The notes below the pieces were generated by a model. That model had not been told where the DNA came from and did no database searches. It saw only the letters and a program-made list of their open reading frames with translations. 14,088 bases of DNA from an uncultured Lachnospiraceae bacterium (GTDB taxonomy: Bacteria; Bacillota_A; Clostridia; Lachnospirales; Lachnospiraceae): contig CATLIP010000028.1 of assembly GCA_949957035.1 (NCBI GenBank), positions 1-14,088 on the forward strand, given 5' to 3'. A program made the translations under genes and the position numbers. Below are positions 1-6,771 of this stretch, piece after piece. Within the stretch, counting starts at the first letter, position 1; every line of letters starts with the position of its first letter.

Positions 1-20
1 CCGATAATATAAATTTATGT

Positions 21-49
21 CTGGATGCCTTGTCCCACAAGACACCCAG
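21..49 (-). other. Strong RNA hairpin downstream of tRNA-Gln
   Basis: Thirteen complementary positions per arm (two G-U) close a 3-nt loop: CTGGATGCCTTGT (21-33) and ACAAGACACCCAG (37-49). It lies 17 nt past the 3' end of the minus-strand tRNA, so it could end or protect the tRNA precursor. No run of U follows on either strand, so it is not a standard intrinsic terminator. Function is inference. Confidence 0.5.
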
Positions 50-65
50 CGCCCCTGCCAAGGAA

Positions 66-136
66 CTACGGATAGAGGATTTGAACCTCTACTAACAGAG
101 TCAGAGTCTGCTGTGCTGCCGTTACACCAATCCGCA
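66..136 (-). tRNA. tRNA-Gln (anticodon CTG)
   Basis: The reverse complement folds into a full 71-nt cloverleaf. The acceptor stem pairs TGCGGAT with ATCCGTA (one G-U) and ends in discriminator G. The D arm is GTGT/GCAC. The anticodon stem GCAGA/TCTGT closes the 7-nt loop CTCTGAC, giving anticodon CTG, which reads CAG glutamine codons. The T arm is AGAGG/CCTCT with loop TTCAAAT. The U1-A72 first pair is typical of bacterial tRNA-Gln. CCA is not encoded (TTCC follows) and must be added after transcription. A strong promoter lies just upstream at 164-191. Confidence 0.95.
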
Positions 137-163
137 TTGCTTTCATTCCTGCGAACAAATTAT

Positions 164-191
164 ATTATAACAGGTTTTTTCCAAAAATCAA
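164..191 (-). promoter_or_regulatory. Sigma-A promoter of tRNA-Gln
   Basis: On the minus strand TTGATT (-35, 186-191), a 16-bp spacer and TATAAT (-10, 164-169) with an upstream TGT (extended -10) lie about 28 bp from the mature tRNA 5' end. The predicted start near 157 leaves a precursor leader of about 20 nt. An A/T-rich tract at 192-230 lies upstream of the -35 and could act as an UP element (inference). Confidence 0.75.
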
Positions 192-332
192 CCCTTTTTT
201 TTATTTTTTTCATTTTTTTCTAAATTCCCCATTTTTCTGCCATCCTGTCGATTTTTATCTGCACGCCTCCCTCTCTCATCTGACAAAAAAGCGAATCCGA
301 TTTTAATCTCTGCCCGGACAAACCAGTTAAAG

Positions 333-358
333 ATACGGCGCTAAAAAAGCCGCCGCAT
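333..358 (-). terminator. Weak hairpin after dapL
   Basis: Arms ATGCGGCG and CGCCGTAT (one G-U) pair around a 10-nt loop, 10 nt past the dapL stop. The six-U run lies in the loop instead of after the stem, so this is a poor intrinsic terminator; it may stabilise the 3' end. It is the only candidate 3' end for the glnA-dapL block. The rest of 192-332 holds no gene that I can see. Confidence 0.35.
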
Positions 359-368
359 CCCCATACCC

Positions 369-1583
369 CTACATTTTCCGTATCCGTTCAATGGCCGCTG
401 CAGTATTTTCATATGAACCAAACGCCGTCAGCCGAAAATACCCTTCCCCGTTAGGTCCAAATCCCACCCCTGGCGTACCTACCACATTAGCGCGTTCTAA
501 CAGACAATCAAAAAATTCCCACGAAGTCATACCCTTAGGAACCTCCAGCCAGATATACGGAGCATTGACGCCGCCCGATACATTGTACCCGGCGCTTTTC
601 AGCCCTTCATAAATCACTTTGGCATTCCTCATATAATAAGCGACCTGCTCTTTTAACTGAGCCTTCCCGTCTTTAGAATAGACTGCTTCTCCCGCCTTCT
701 GCACAATATACGGAGCCCCGTTATACTTGGTGCCATGCCGCCTCGCCCAAAGGGAATGCAGCATAATCTCCCCGCACTTTACATCCTTGGGAATAACCGT
801 CGCCCCCAGCCGTACCCCTGTAAATCCGGCATTCTTGGAAAAACTGCGCAGTTCCACCGCACACATCCTTGCCCCATCACACTCATAGATACTGTGAGGC
901 ACATCCTCCTCAGAAATATAAGCTTCATAAGCAGCATCATAGATAATGACAGCGCCGTTCTTATTCGCATAATCCACCCACATCTGAAGCTGACTCTTCG
1001 TAATAGCAGCACCGGTAGGATTGTTCGGGAAACACAGATAAATAATATCCGGCGTCTCTTCGGGAAGCTGCGGCGCAAAATCCGTCTCCTTTGTACATGG
1101 CATATAAATCACGCTGCTCCACGTTCCCCGCTTGTCATCATACGTCCCGGTACGCCCAGCCATTACATTGGTATCCACATACACCGGATACACCGGGTCA
1201 CATACCGCAATCTTACTGTCCCGGGAGAAGATTTCCTGAATATTTCCGGAATCACATTTCGCTCCGTCGGAAATGAAAATCTCATCCGCCTCAATCTCAC
1301 AACCTCTGTCCTGATAATCATTCTTTGCCATGGCATTCCTCAGAAACTCATACCCTAAATCCGGCGCATATCCATGGAATGTCTCTGCATGAGCCATTTC
1401 ATCCACAGCGCTGTGCAGCGCTTCGATAATCGCCGGAGCTAAGGGCTGCGTCACATCCCCGATTCCAAGCCGAATGATACTCTTATCCGGATTCGCCTCC
1501 TGAAACGCCGCCACCTTCTTACCAATTGTTGAAAACAAATAACTTCCCGGCAGCTTTAGATAATCCTCATTAATCTTAAACAT
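369..1583 (-). CDS. dapL: LL-diaminopimelate aminotransferase
   Basis: A 404-residue cytosolic, PLP-dependent fold-type I aminotransferase. The family converts tetrahydrodipicolinate and glutamate directly to LL-diaminopimelate and 2-oxoglutarate, bypassing the succinylase/acetylase steps (EC 2.6.1.83). Seen: the family N-terminus (residues 1-20), FPNNPTG (185-191), YDAAYEAY around D216/Y219 for the cofactor ring, and SFSKNAGFTG with K250 as the Schiff-base lysine. The length is normal. The start is fixed by AGGAGG eight bases upstream. It lies 11 nt after dapF, whose enzyme acts on its product, so the two are surely co-transcribed. Glutamate as amino donor links the enzyme to the glnA gene upstream in the same block. 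Confidence 0.95.
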   Translation of the reverse strand: MFKINEDYLKLPGSYLFSTIGKKVAAFQEANPDKSIIRLGIGDVTQPLAPAIIEALHSAVDEMAHAETFHGYAPDLGYEFLRNAMAKNDYQDRGCEIEADEIFISDGAKCDSGNIQEIFSRDSKIAVCDPVYPVYVDTNVMAGRTGTYDDKRGTWSSVIYMPCTKETDFAPQLPEETPDIIYLCFPNNPTGAAITKSQLQMWVDYANKNGAVIIYDAAYEAYISEEDVPHSIYECDGARMCAVELRSFSKNAGFTGVRLGATVIPKDVKCGEIMLHSLWARRHGTKYNGAPYIVQKAGEAVYSKDGKAQLKEQVAYYMRNAKVIYEGLKSAGYNVSGGVNAPYIWLEVPKGMTSWEFFDCLLERANVVGTPGVGFGPNGEGYFRLTAFGSYENTAAAIERIRKM

Positions 1584-1594
1584 CTTCCATCCTC

Positions 1595-2512
1595 CTACTC
1601 ACAAGCTATCGTCCCCTCAAACACAGTAACCGCCGGACCTGTCATATAAACCTTCCCGGTCTCTTCCTCCCACTCAACCAGCAAATCTCCCCCTGCCAGC
1701 TTTACCGTTACTTTATGTTCTGCCATTCCATTCAGGATACTTGCCACTACCGCGGCACAGGCCCCGGTCCCGCAGGCAAGGGTCTCGCCCGAGCCCCGCT
1801 CCCATACACGCATCTCAATTGTTTCCCTGTCAATCACCCGCACAAACTCCGTATTAATTCTTTTCGGAAATCTCTCATGATTCTCGAATTTAGGACCAAT
1901 CTTCTCAATATCTAATCCCTTTACGTCTTCCAGAAAGACGACGGCGTGAGGATTTCCCATGGAAACACCTGTAATCTGGTACTCCATCCCGTCCACTACA
2001 ATCGACTCGTTAATTACCTTCCGGCAGTCTTTGTTTTCACAATCATCCTCATTGTATCCTCCGCCTAACACAGCATCCTCATCAACAACGCACTCCTCCG
2101 TTACCGTCTCGCAGAGAATTGGGATCTTCTCCGCTCTAAGCTCCGGTATCCCCATATCAACCCGCACCAGCTTAACCTTTCCGTTTTCAACAGTCATATC
2201 CAAATACTTGATTCCTCCAAGGGTTTCCACAGAAATGCTGGTTTTATCAGTCAGACCGTAGTCATAGACATACTTTGCCACACATCGAATCCCATTTCCG
2301 CACATCTCCCCTCTGGAGCCATCCGCATTGTACATCTCCATCTCAAAATCAGCCGCCTCAGACGGGCGAATCAGTATAAGCCCGTCTGAACCAACTCCAA
2401 AGTGTCTGTCACTGACAAGCCTTGCCAGCTCTGACGGATCCTCTATCTTCTCCTCCAGACAGTTCACATAGACATAATCATTCCCTAATCCCTGCATTTT
2501 TGTAAATTTCAT
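1595..2512 (-). CDS. dapF: Diaminopimelate epimerase, with an acidic Cys-rich insert
   Basis: Converts LL- to meso-diaminopimelate, the peptidoglycan cross-linking residue and direct lysine precursor. The two catalytic cysteines are visible: C71 in EMCGNGIRC and C247 in [16 protein letters not shown] at the N-terminus and MGNPHAV (about 185) are also family motifs. I start at the second ATG (2512): AGGAG sits 7 nt before it but only one nt before the ATG at 2518, and the family begins MKFTK. The 305 residues exceed the usual 270-280 because of an acidic stretch at about residues 135-172 with four cysteines (134, 141, 158, 163), between the two half-domains. First gene of the dap pair; an in-frame upstream ORF ends 15 nt before the start. 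Confidence 0.95.
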   Translation of the reverse strand: MKFTKMQGLGNDYVYVNCLEEKIEDPSELARLVSDRHFGVGSDGLILIRPSEAADFEMEMYNADGSRGEMCGNGIRCVAKYVYDYGLTDKTSISVETLGGIKYLDMTVENGKVKLVRVDMGIPELRAEKIPILCETVTEECVVDEDAVLGGGYNEDDCENKDCRKVINESIVVDGMEYQITGVSMGNPHAVVFLEDVKGLDIEKIGPKFENHERFPKRINTEFVRVIDRETIEMRVWERGSGETLACGTGACAAVVASILNGMAEHKVTVKLAGGDLLVEWEEETGKVYMTGPAVTVFEGTIACE

Positions 2513-2527
2513 TTCCATTCTCCTTTT

Positions 2528-2575
2528 CTACCTGCTTTTATCTTCTCCATACTCTATGCCTAGTACACCGGCCAT
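2528..2575 (-). CDS. Putative 15-residue leader ORF upstream of dapF
   Basis: ATG at 2575, preceded at 6 nt by GGAGG (2582-2586), opens MAGVLGIEYGEDKSR and ends at TAG (2528-2530). The stop is directly followed by the AAAAGGAG binding site of dapF. The ORF is in the same frame as dapF, separated by this TAG and three or four codons. It begins 17 nt after the stop of the ANTAR gene. It could couple dapF translation to upstream translation or act as a leader peptide. It has a single Lys, so a classical lysine attenuator is unlikely. No known family; whether it is translated is inference. Confidence 0.45.
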   Translation of the reverse strand: MAGVLGIEYGEDKSR

Positions 2576-2592
2576 AGTATACCTCCAGTACC

Positions 2593-3141
2593 TTACTCCG
2601 ACATCACACTCAGCACCATCTCAGCCGTTTCCACCATGTTCGTACCGCTCTCCATACTGCATTTTTGTATATATCGATGTGCCTCTTCCTCCGACATATG
2701 GTTCCGCTCCATCAGCAATCCCTTCGCCTTCTCAATCACTTCCCTCTGCTTCGGGTTACGATTCTTCTGCTCCATTTTCCGCTTTCGTCTCCGCCGCTCC
2801 ATGGACTTAAGCAGCATTTCCACAGTATTCATAAGGTCATACACCTTAAGGGGCATAGGCAGGCATACCACTCCCTTAGAAGCTTCCCCCGCCCATTTTT
2901 CCGGGGACGCAATCAGAAGCATCTCAAAATCCTCCGGTAAATATTCCCGCAGCTCCGTATACATCATATCCTTCATTTTATATCCGCAAACCACAATCCC
3001 TTCATCCACTGCATCGGCATACTGCAAAGTCTTAGCGCCTGTGGTGCAGACTCCCATTACGTCTATCCCGTACCGCACCAGCAGGTTGCGAATATTGACC
3101 GCATTATCTTTACTGGGAAATACAACGATAATACCAACCAA
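2593..3141 (-). CDS. Pseudo-receiver/ANTAR RNA-binding antiterminator (NitR/NasT type)
   Basis: A 182-residue protein. Residues 2-112 have a receiver-like alpha/beta pattern but lack the phosphoryl chemistry: the beta-3 position reads VVCGYK where Asp is expected, and the N-terminal acid pair is absent (VFPSKDN). A basic helix (113-125, RRRRKRK) leads to an ANTAR domain (about 128-180) with EKAKGLLMERNHMSEEEA, the three-helix signature that binds paired RNA hexaloop hairpins to prevent termination. The start is TTG at 3141: AGGAGG lies 7 nt upstream, whereas a GTG at 3147 has only 1 nt spacing. It lies 19 nt after glnA. A glnA-nitR pairing with antitermination is described in solvent-producing Clostridium. 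The probable target is the glnA leader at 4521-4563. Without a phosphorylation site it probably responds to a partner or ligand (inference). Confidence 0.85.
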   Translation of the reverse strand: MVGIIVVFPSKDNAVNIRNLLVRYGIDVMGVCTTGAKTLQYADAVDEGIVVCGYKMKDMMYTELREYLPEDFEMLLIASPEKWAGEASKGVVCLPMPLKVYDLMNTVEMLLKSMERRRRKRKMEQKNRNPKQREVIEKAKGLLMERNHMSEEEAHRYIQKCSMESGTNMVETAEMVLSVMSE

Positions 3142-3160
3142 GCTCACCCCTCCTGACAAT

Positions 3161-4492
3161 CTACATCCGATGCAGGTATCTGCCGATTTCCCAATCCGTA
3201 ACCTGAGTACGGTAATCCGCATACTCCTTCTCTTTTGCCTGAATATATTTTCTCGATAAATCCTCTCCGAGTACGGCTTGTATATACTCATCCTTCGCAA
3301 ATTCCGCCGCCGCCTCCCGAAGACTGCCCGGAAGCGCCTCGACTTTGGCTGCTCTGCGCTGTTCCTCTGTCATCTCAAAAATGTTACAGTCAATGCTCTC
3401 AGGCGGCATAAGCTCATTCCTGATACCGTCAAGCCCCGCCGCAAGGCATACTGCCAGCGCAAGATAGGGATTCGCCGACGGGTCCGGACTTCTTAGCTCC
3501 ACCCTTGCGCCGCTCCCTCCGAAAGCCGGGATTCGAAGCAGCGGTGTACGGTTCTTGGCAGACCATGCAATGTATACAGGAGCCTCATACCCCGGCACCA
3601 GCCTCTTATAGGAGTTGACGACAGGATTCGTGATAAAACTGACTGCCTTCATATGCTTCATAACTCCGCCGATAAAATAATACGCCTCCCTGCTAAGCCC
3701 GTTTGCATCCGCCCCGTCCGAAAAAACATTAATTCCATCCTTGGCAAGAGACATGTTGATATGCATACCGGAACCGCTGACCCCATATTTCGGCTTCGGC
3801 ATAAATGTAGCATGAAGCCCGTGACGTTTTGCAATCGTCTTCACCACCAGCTTAAACGTCATAATATTATCCGCCGTCTTAAGCGCCTCGTCATACTGGA
3901 AATCAATCTCATGCTGAGCCGGAGCCACCTCGTGATGAGACGCCTCAATCACAAATCCCATATCCTCCAGCGTCAACACCATGTCCCTGCGCGCATTTTC
4001 CCCCAAATCCAAGGGTCCCAAATCAAAGTATGTAGCGCTCTCATGGGACAGCGTGGTAGGCCTTCCGTCCTCATCCGTATGGAACAGAAAGAACTCACAT
4101 TCCGGTCCCACATGAAAATCATAACCCATAGCCTTTGCCTCCGACAACACCTTTTTCAGAATATATCGCGGGTCACTCTCAAAAACCGTCCCATCCGGCT
4201 TATATACGTCACAAATCAGCCTGGCTACCTTCCCCTGCTGCGGTCTCCATGGGAATATGGCAAATGTATCCATATCCGGGTACAAATACATATCCGAATC
4301 TTCGATTCTCGCAAATCCTTCTATGGAAGAGCCGTCAAACATAATCTGGTTATTCAACGCCTTCTCTAACTGGCTGGTAGTGACGGCAACATTCTTCATC
4401 ATCCCAAAGATATCAGTGAACTGCAGGCGGATAAACCCCACGTCCTCTTCCTCCACCATTTTCAATATATCCCGCTTTGTATAATGATTCAT
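3161..4492 (-). CDS. glnA: Glutamine synthetase, type I
   Basis: Makes glutamine from glutamate, ammonia and ATP (EC 6.3.1.2) as a cytosolic dodecamer. Its 443 residues match the short GSI-alpha form of Firmicutes. Seen: FDGSSIEGF (about 53-61), the metal-site stretch [22 protein letters not shown], the [11 protein letters not shown] helix, and the [17 protein letters not shown] glutamate-binding loop. The E. coli adenylylation tyrosine motif is not present ([10 protein letters not shown] in its place), so control by GlnE is unlikely. The start is set by AGGAGG 9 nt upstream. Expression is likely set by the leader attenuator just upstream and the ANTAR gene just downstream, with feedback inhibition expected as in the family. 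Confidence 0.97.
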   Translation of the reverse strand: MNHYTKRDILKMVEEEDVGFIRLQFTDIFGMMKNVAVTTSQLEKALNNQIMFDGSSIEGFARIEDSDMYLYPDMDTFAIFPWRPQQGKVARLICDVYKPDGTVFESDPRYILKKVLSEAKAMGYDFHVGPECEFFLFHTDEDGRPTTLSHESATYFDLGPLDLGENARRDMVLTLEDMGFVIEASHHEVAPAQHEIDFQYDEALKTADNIMTFKLVVKTIAKRHGLHATFMPKPKYGVSGSGMHINMSLAKDGINVFSDGADANGLSREAYYFIGGVMKHMKAVSFITNPVVNSYKRLVPGYEAPVYIAWSAKNRTPLLRIPAFGGSGARVELRSPDPSANPYLALAVCLAAGLDGIRNELMPPESIDCNIFEMTEEQRRAAKVEALPGSLREAAAEFAKDEYIQAVLGEDLSRKYIQAKEKEYADYRTQVTDWEIGRYLHRM

Positions 4493-4520
4493 TCTATTCT
4501 TCCTCCTAAATCGGCATACT

Positions 4521-4563
4521 AAAAATGGGCGTTCTCATGCCCGGATGAAAACGCCCTTGTTTT
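4521..4563 (-). promoter_or_regulatory. glnA leader attenuator with candidate ANTAR hexaloop antiterminator
   Basis: Terminator form: arms GGGCGTTTTCAT and ATGAGAACGCCC (4556-4545 and 4538-4527, 12 bp with one G-U) close loop CCGGGC and are followed by AUUUUU (4526-4521). Alternative form: AAAAC-AAGGGC-GTTTT (4563-4548), a 5-bp stem with a 6-nt loop having A at position 1 and G at position 4, the rule described for ANTAR targets. It uses GGGCGTTTT, the left arm of the terminator, so the two folds exclude each other. The remaining upper hairpin (CAT/ATG, loop CCGGGC) keeps the loop size and G4 but not A1, and is weak. The predicted RNA start (near 4566) is just before the first hairpin. Termination here would shut off glnA; a bound ANTAR protein would allow readthrough. 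Confidence 0.7.
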
Positions 4564-4572
4564 GCTCTGTTC

Positions 4573-4602
4573 ATTATAAAATAAAAACAGGCACTTTGTC
4601 AA
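4573..4602 (-). promoter_or_regulatory. Sigma-A promoter of glnA
   Basis: Perfect TTGACA (4597-4602) and TATAAT (4573-4578) separated by 18 bp. The -35 lies in one arm of the upstream gene's terminator hairpin (4590-4616), so promoter and terminator share sequence. Predicted start about 4566. Confidence 0.85.
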
Positions 4603-4616
4603 CGTGACAAAATGCC
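4577..4616 (-). terminator. Intrinsic terminator of the small membrane protein gene
   Basis: Arms GGCATTTTGTCA and TGACAAAGTGCC (12 bp, one G-U) with a CGT loop, followed by TGTTTTTATTTT on the minus strand. It isolates glnA from the upstream gene while its descending arm supplies the glnA -35 box. Confidence 0.8.
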
Positions 4617-4660
4617 CAAGTTTCCCGAAATATCTTCCTTAATTACTGTCAACAACGCAC

Positions 4661-4870
4661 CTACGCCTCTTCCTCAGCCCAGCATCCGTCCTCAGTCTGG
4701 ACATAAGAATTACCGTTGTTATTGCCGCAGTTAATTCCTTTCTTAATGGGCGCCAGAAAGAAGCCTTTAATCATCCCAAGCAAGATACAGCACAGAATCA
4801 CCAATACCTTCTCAGCAGGCGTCCAATCTCTTGCAAAAAATTCCTTAACACTTTCCCATATGTCTCTCAT
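4661..4870 (-). CDS. Small single-helix membrane protein, unknown function
   Basis: A 69-residue protein I do not recognise. It has a charged, probably amphipathic N-terminus (about residues 1-18), one hydrophobic segment (about 20-44, with VLVILCCILLGMIKGFF), then a polar Asn/Gly-rich acidic tail with two cysteines. No signal peptidase motif is evident. I choose ATG at 4870 because AGGAGG lies 8 nt upstream; the TTG two codons earlier is only 2 nt from it. It has its own promoter (4943-4971) and terminator (4577-4616), so it is a monocistronic unit divergent from pduL. Confidence 0.75.
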   Translation of the reverse strand: MRDIWESVKEFFARDWTPAEKVLVILCCILLGMIKGFFLAPIKKGINCGNNNGNSYVQTEDGCWAEEEA

Positions 4871-4942
4871 TGTCAAATCCTCCTTGCTTTACTTTTCACA
4901 CAGTCTCTTCAATACACTGTGCCGTTAACGCTTCTGACACTT

Positions 4943-4971
4943 ATTATATGCCATTTTCCGGCAAAATGGAA
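4943..4971 (-). promoter_or_regulatory. Promoter of the small membrane protein gene
   Basis: TATAAT (4943-4948) with a weak -35 TTCCAT (4966-4971) at 17 bp on the minus strand. A weak -35 with a palindrome filling the spacer suggests regulator-dependent activity. Start near 4936, giving a leader of about 65 nt with a small hairpin (4899-4921). Confidence 0.5.
4951..4969. repeat. Inverted repeat between divergent promoters (operator candidate)
   Basis: CCATTTT and AAAATGG flank CCGGC, a 7-bp perfect arm pair. It fills the spacer of the small membrane protein promoter and ends 11 bp before the pduL -35, so one protein bound here could affect both genes. No regulator is assigned. Confidence 0.45.
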
Positions 4972-4979
4972 GTCATGCG

Positions 4980-5008
4980 TTGAAAAAACGTCTCATGTTT
5001 GCTAAAAT
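4980..5008 (+). promoter_or_regulatory. Sigma-A promoter of pduL
   Basis: TTGAAA (4980-4985), 17-bp spacer, TAAAAT (5003-5008) preceded by TGC (extended -10). Predicted start near 5015, leaving a 34-nt leader with GAGGTG 8 nt before the ATG. Confidence 0.75.
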
Positions 5009-5048
5009 AAATTACGATTTTATTATTTACGAATGAGGTGATTGAATT

Positions 5049-5693
5049 ATGGGACTCGCAATCCCAATCGAGACAAGCGCGCGCCATATCCACCTGTGCC
5101 GCGAAGATTTTGATATTCTATTTGGAGAAGGGAAAGAACTGACCTTCAAGGCTGACTTAAGTCAACCGGGACAGTACGTCTGTCAGGAACGCCTTGCCGT
5201 CAGAGGACCTAAGTCCTCCTTTGAAAATGTTGCAGTCTTAGGACCTTTCCGAAAAGAGACTCAGGTCGAGATCTCCATGACAGACTCCAGAAAGCTTGGA
5301 ATCCCCGGCGTTATCCGTCAGTCCGGGGATACGGCTGATACCCCCGGCTGTATCTTGGAAGGTCCCGGCGGGAGTATTGAACTGGACCACGGTGTTATCG
5401 TCGCCAAACGCCATATCCATATGACCCCTGTTCAGGCAATTCAGTTGAACGTCAAAGACAACGACGAAGTATTCGTAATTATGGAGAGTTTTGAGCGCTC
5501 CTTGATTTTTGCCGATGTGGTAGTTCGTGTCCATCCAGATTTCGCTTTGGCAATGCATGTTGATACCGACGAAGCCAATGCATTTGCCAATGAGAATAAT
5601 CCCACAGGCGCCCTTCTCAAACTGTTCGGAGGGCGGACCTACAATCTGCAGAAATGGGCTGAAGAGCTCCAGAATGGGATTCATCGGTTTTAA
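5049..5693 (+). CDS. pduL: Phosphate propanoyltransferase, PduL type
   Basis: Interconverts acyl-CoA plus phosphate with acyl-phosphate plus CoA (EC 2.3.1.222); it is unrelated in fold to Pta but can also use acetyl-CoA. Both PTAC repeats are visible: SARHIHL (H13, H15) and AKRHIHM (H122, H124), with MHVDTDEAN (H170) completing the metal-binding histidines. Its 214 residues are the normal length. The protein starts almost directly at the first repeat with no N-terminal encapsulation peptide, and no microcompartment gene is in view, so I infer a cytosolic enzyme feeding acetate or propionate kinase for ATP. It is expressed from its own promoter. Its stop overlaps the stop of the convergent downstream gene. 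Confidence 0.93.
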   Translation: MGLAIPIETSARHIHLCREDFDILFGEGKELTFKADLSQPGQYVCQERLAVRGPKSSFENVAVLGPFRKETQVEISMTDSRKLGIPGVIRQSGDTADTPGCILEGPGGSIELDHGVIVAKRHIHMTPVQAIQLNVKDNDEVFVIMESFERSLIFADVVVRVHPDFALAMHVDTDEANAFANENNPTGALLKLFGGRTYNLQKWAEELQNGIHRF

Positions 5694-5938
5694 GGCTCCT
5701 TGGCGGTCAAGGTCTTTGCGCTGACCCCTTTTAACATCCCTAACTTCCCTGACAGAGAGCTGATGGCGTCTCCCGGCGCGTCCAAAACTACGCTGATGAT
5801 GGATATTTTGCGCTCTCTGTAGGGTATTCCCATACGCCCTACTACATACTGACGGTATTCGTGGAGCAGCTCGTTGACCGCACCCGCCGCCTCCTCGTCT
5901 TTTACCATGATACTGATAACTGATACTCTGCTTTCCAT
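5690..5938 (-). CDS. TM1266-family iron-only hydrogenase system regulator
   Basis: An 82-residue ACT/NikR-C-like protein with the family pattern: RVSVISIMV beta strand at the start, QYVVGRMGIPYRERKISIISVVLDAP (29-54) in the centre, and SGKLGMLKGVSAKT near the end. The family is found with [FeFe]-hydrogenase maturation genes and is called a putative regulator; it has no evident DNA-binding domain and its biochemical role is not established. No hyd genes are in this window. AAAGGA lies 8 nt before the ATG. It starts 24 nt after the deacetylase gene and is probably its operon partner. The TTAA at 5690-5693 supplies both its stop and that of pduL. Confidence 0.85.
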   Translation of the reverse strand: MESRVSVISIMVKDEEAAGAVNELLHEYRQYVVGRMGIPYRERKISIISVVLDAPGDAISSLSGKLGMLKGVSAKTLTAKEP

Positions 5939-5962
5939 TTTCTTTATCCTTTCTGCCGTATT

Positions 5963-6739
5963 TTACTGTTTCTTCTTCAACTGACGTCCGGCCGCGTCCA
6001 GGTAATACCCCTTCTTATAAATCAATTTTGACACCGGGACCATCTCATACCCCTTTTTCTCAAGCTCGGTCAGCAGTCCGTCCAGCGCCTCCGCCGTATA
6101 CTTTGCCCCGTTGTGCAGAAGGATGATAGCCCCGTTCTTTAGCTCCTTGCTTCCCAAGACTGTCTCTATGATATTCTCCGCGCCGTACTCCTTCCAGTCC
6201 AGGCTGTTAACCGACCACTGAATCGGATAATACCCGCACGCATGTATGCCTCTGATTACCTCGTCGTCAAAATTATCGTAAGGCAGGCGAAACAACCTCA
6301 TCTCTACCCCCGCTGTTTCCAGTACCTTTTCATGAACTGACATAACCTCTTGTTTTACCTCTTCCTTGTCAAGCCCAATCATGCTCCTGTGGCTCTCACT
6401 GTGATTTGCAAGGTCATGCCCCGCCTCTTTGATTGCCCGGACATCCTCCGGATATTTCTCCACCCAGCCGCCTGTCATGAAGAAGGTCGCCCGGACATGA
6501 TGTTTCTCTAAAATCTCCAGAATCTTTGGGGTATCCTCATTCCCCCAGGCAGCGTCAAAAGTCAGCGCTACCCTCTTTTCCTTCAATTCAACAGAACAGA
6601 TGGGCATCTCTTTTCCGTTGATATTACCGGAAACCGTGGAGTAGCTGGAAATATATTGAAACGACCCGGCAAGAGCAGCAGCAAGAGCCAGTAGGAAAAT
6701 CCCGCGATTTCTCCACTTTTTCTTTTTTTCTACATTCAT
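5963..6739 (-). CDS. Polysaccharide deacetylase, PdaB-like
   Basis: A membrane-anchored NodB-fold carbohydrate esterase 4 family protein, probably acting on peptidoglycan outside the membrane. Basic N-terminus (1-12), one transmembrane or signal-anchor segment (about 13-32), then the NodB domain (about 56-240). Motifs: TFDAAWGNED (D62 as base; the second Asp of TFDD is absent, as in B. subtilis PdaB), HSESH (H113 and H117, metal), RLPYDNFD in place of RPPxG (151-158), SLDW (179-182) and LLHNG (H209). Overall spacing resembles sporulation protein PdaB; the altered third motif may mean changed activity. ATG at 6739 has GGAG 8 nt upstream; the GTG at 6745 is too close. A sporulation-type promoter is possible at 6772-6802. 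Confidence 0.85.
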   Translation of the reverse strand: MNVEKKKKWRNRGIFLLALAAALAGSFQYISSYSTVSGNINGKEMPICSVELKEKRVALTFDAAWGNEDTPKILEILEKHHVRATFFMTGGWVEKYPEDVRAIKEAGHDLANHSESHRSMIGLDKEEVKQEVMSVHEKVLETAGVEMRLFRLPYDNFDDEVIRGIHACGYYPIQWSVNSLDWKEYGAENIIETVLGSKELKNGAIILLHNGAKYTAEALDGLLTELEKKGYEMVPVSKLIYKKGYYLDAAGRQLKKKQ

Positions 6740-6771
6740 AGACACAACTCCGGATATACGTCTTTACTGAC

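Noticed and set aside
17..223. 68-codon plus-strand frame across the tRNA
   Set aside because: Overlaps a tRNA gene and its promoter and ends in a poly-Phe run translated from a T-tract.
735..1358. 207-codon open frame on the plus strand inside dapL
   Set aside because: Antisense shadow of a clear aminotransferase gene; no binding site and no recognisable domain.
2636..3259. 207-codon plus-strand frame across the ANTAR gene and the glnA end
   Set aside because: Antisense to two well supported genes; composition follows their codon pattern.
3142..3300. N-terminal extension of the ANTAR protein overlapping glnA
   Set aside because: No binding site for the upstream ATG; AGGAGG at 7 nt from TTG 3141 and the domain start fit the shorter protein.
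3653..4369. 238-codon plus-strand frame inside glnA
   Set aside because: Antisense shadow; glnA is unambiguous and the frame has no domain features.
5238..5684. 148-codon minus-strand frame inside pduL
   Set aside because: Antisense of conserved PduL motifs; no initiation signal.
5705..5732. GGTCA/TGACC hairpin followed by CCTTTT as a pduL terminator
   Set aside because: Only 5 bp with a 12-nt loop, inside the coding region of the convergent gene; too weak to call.
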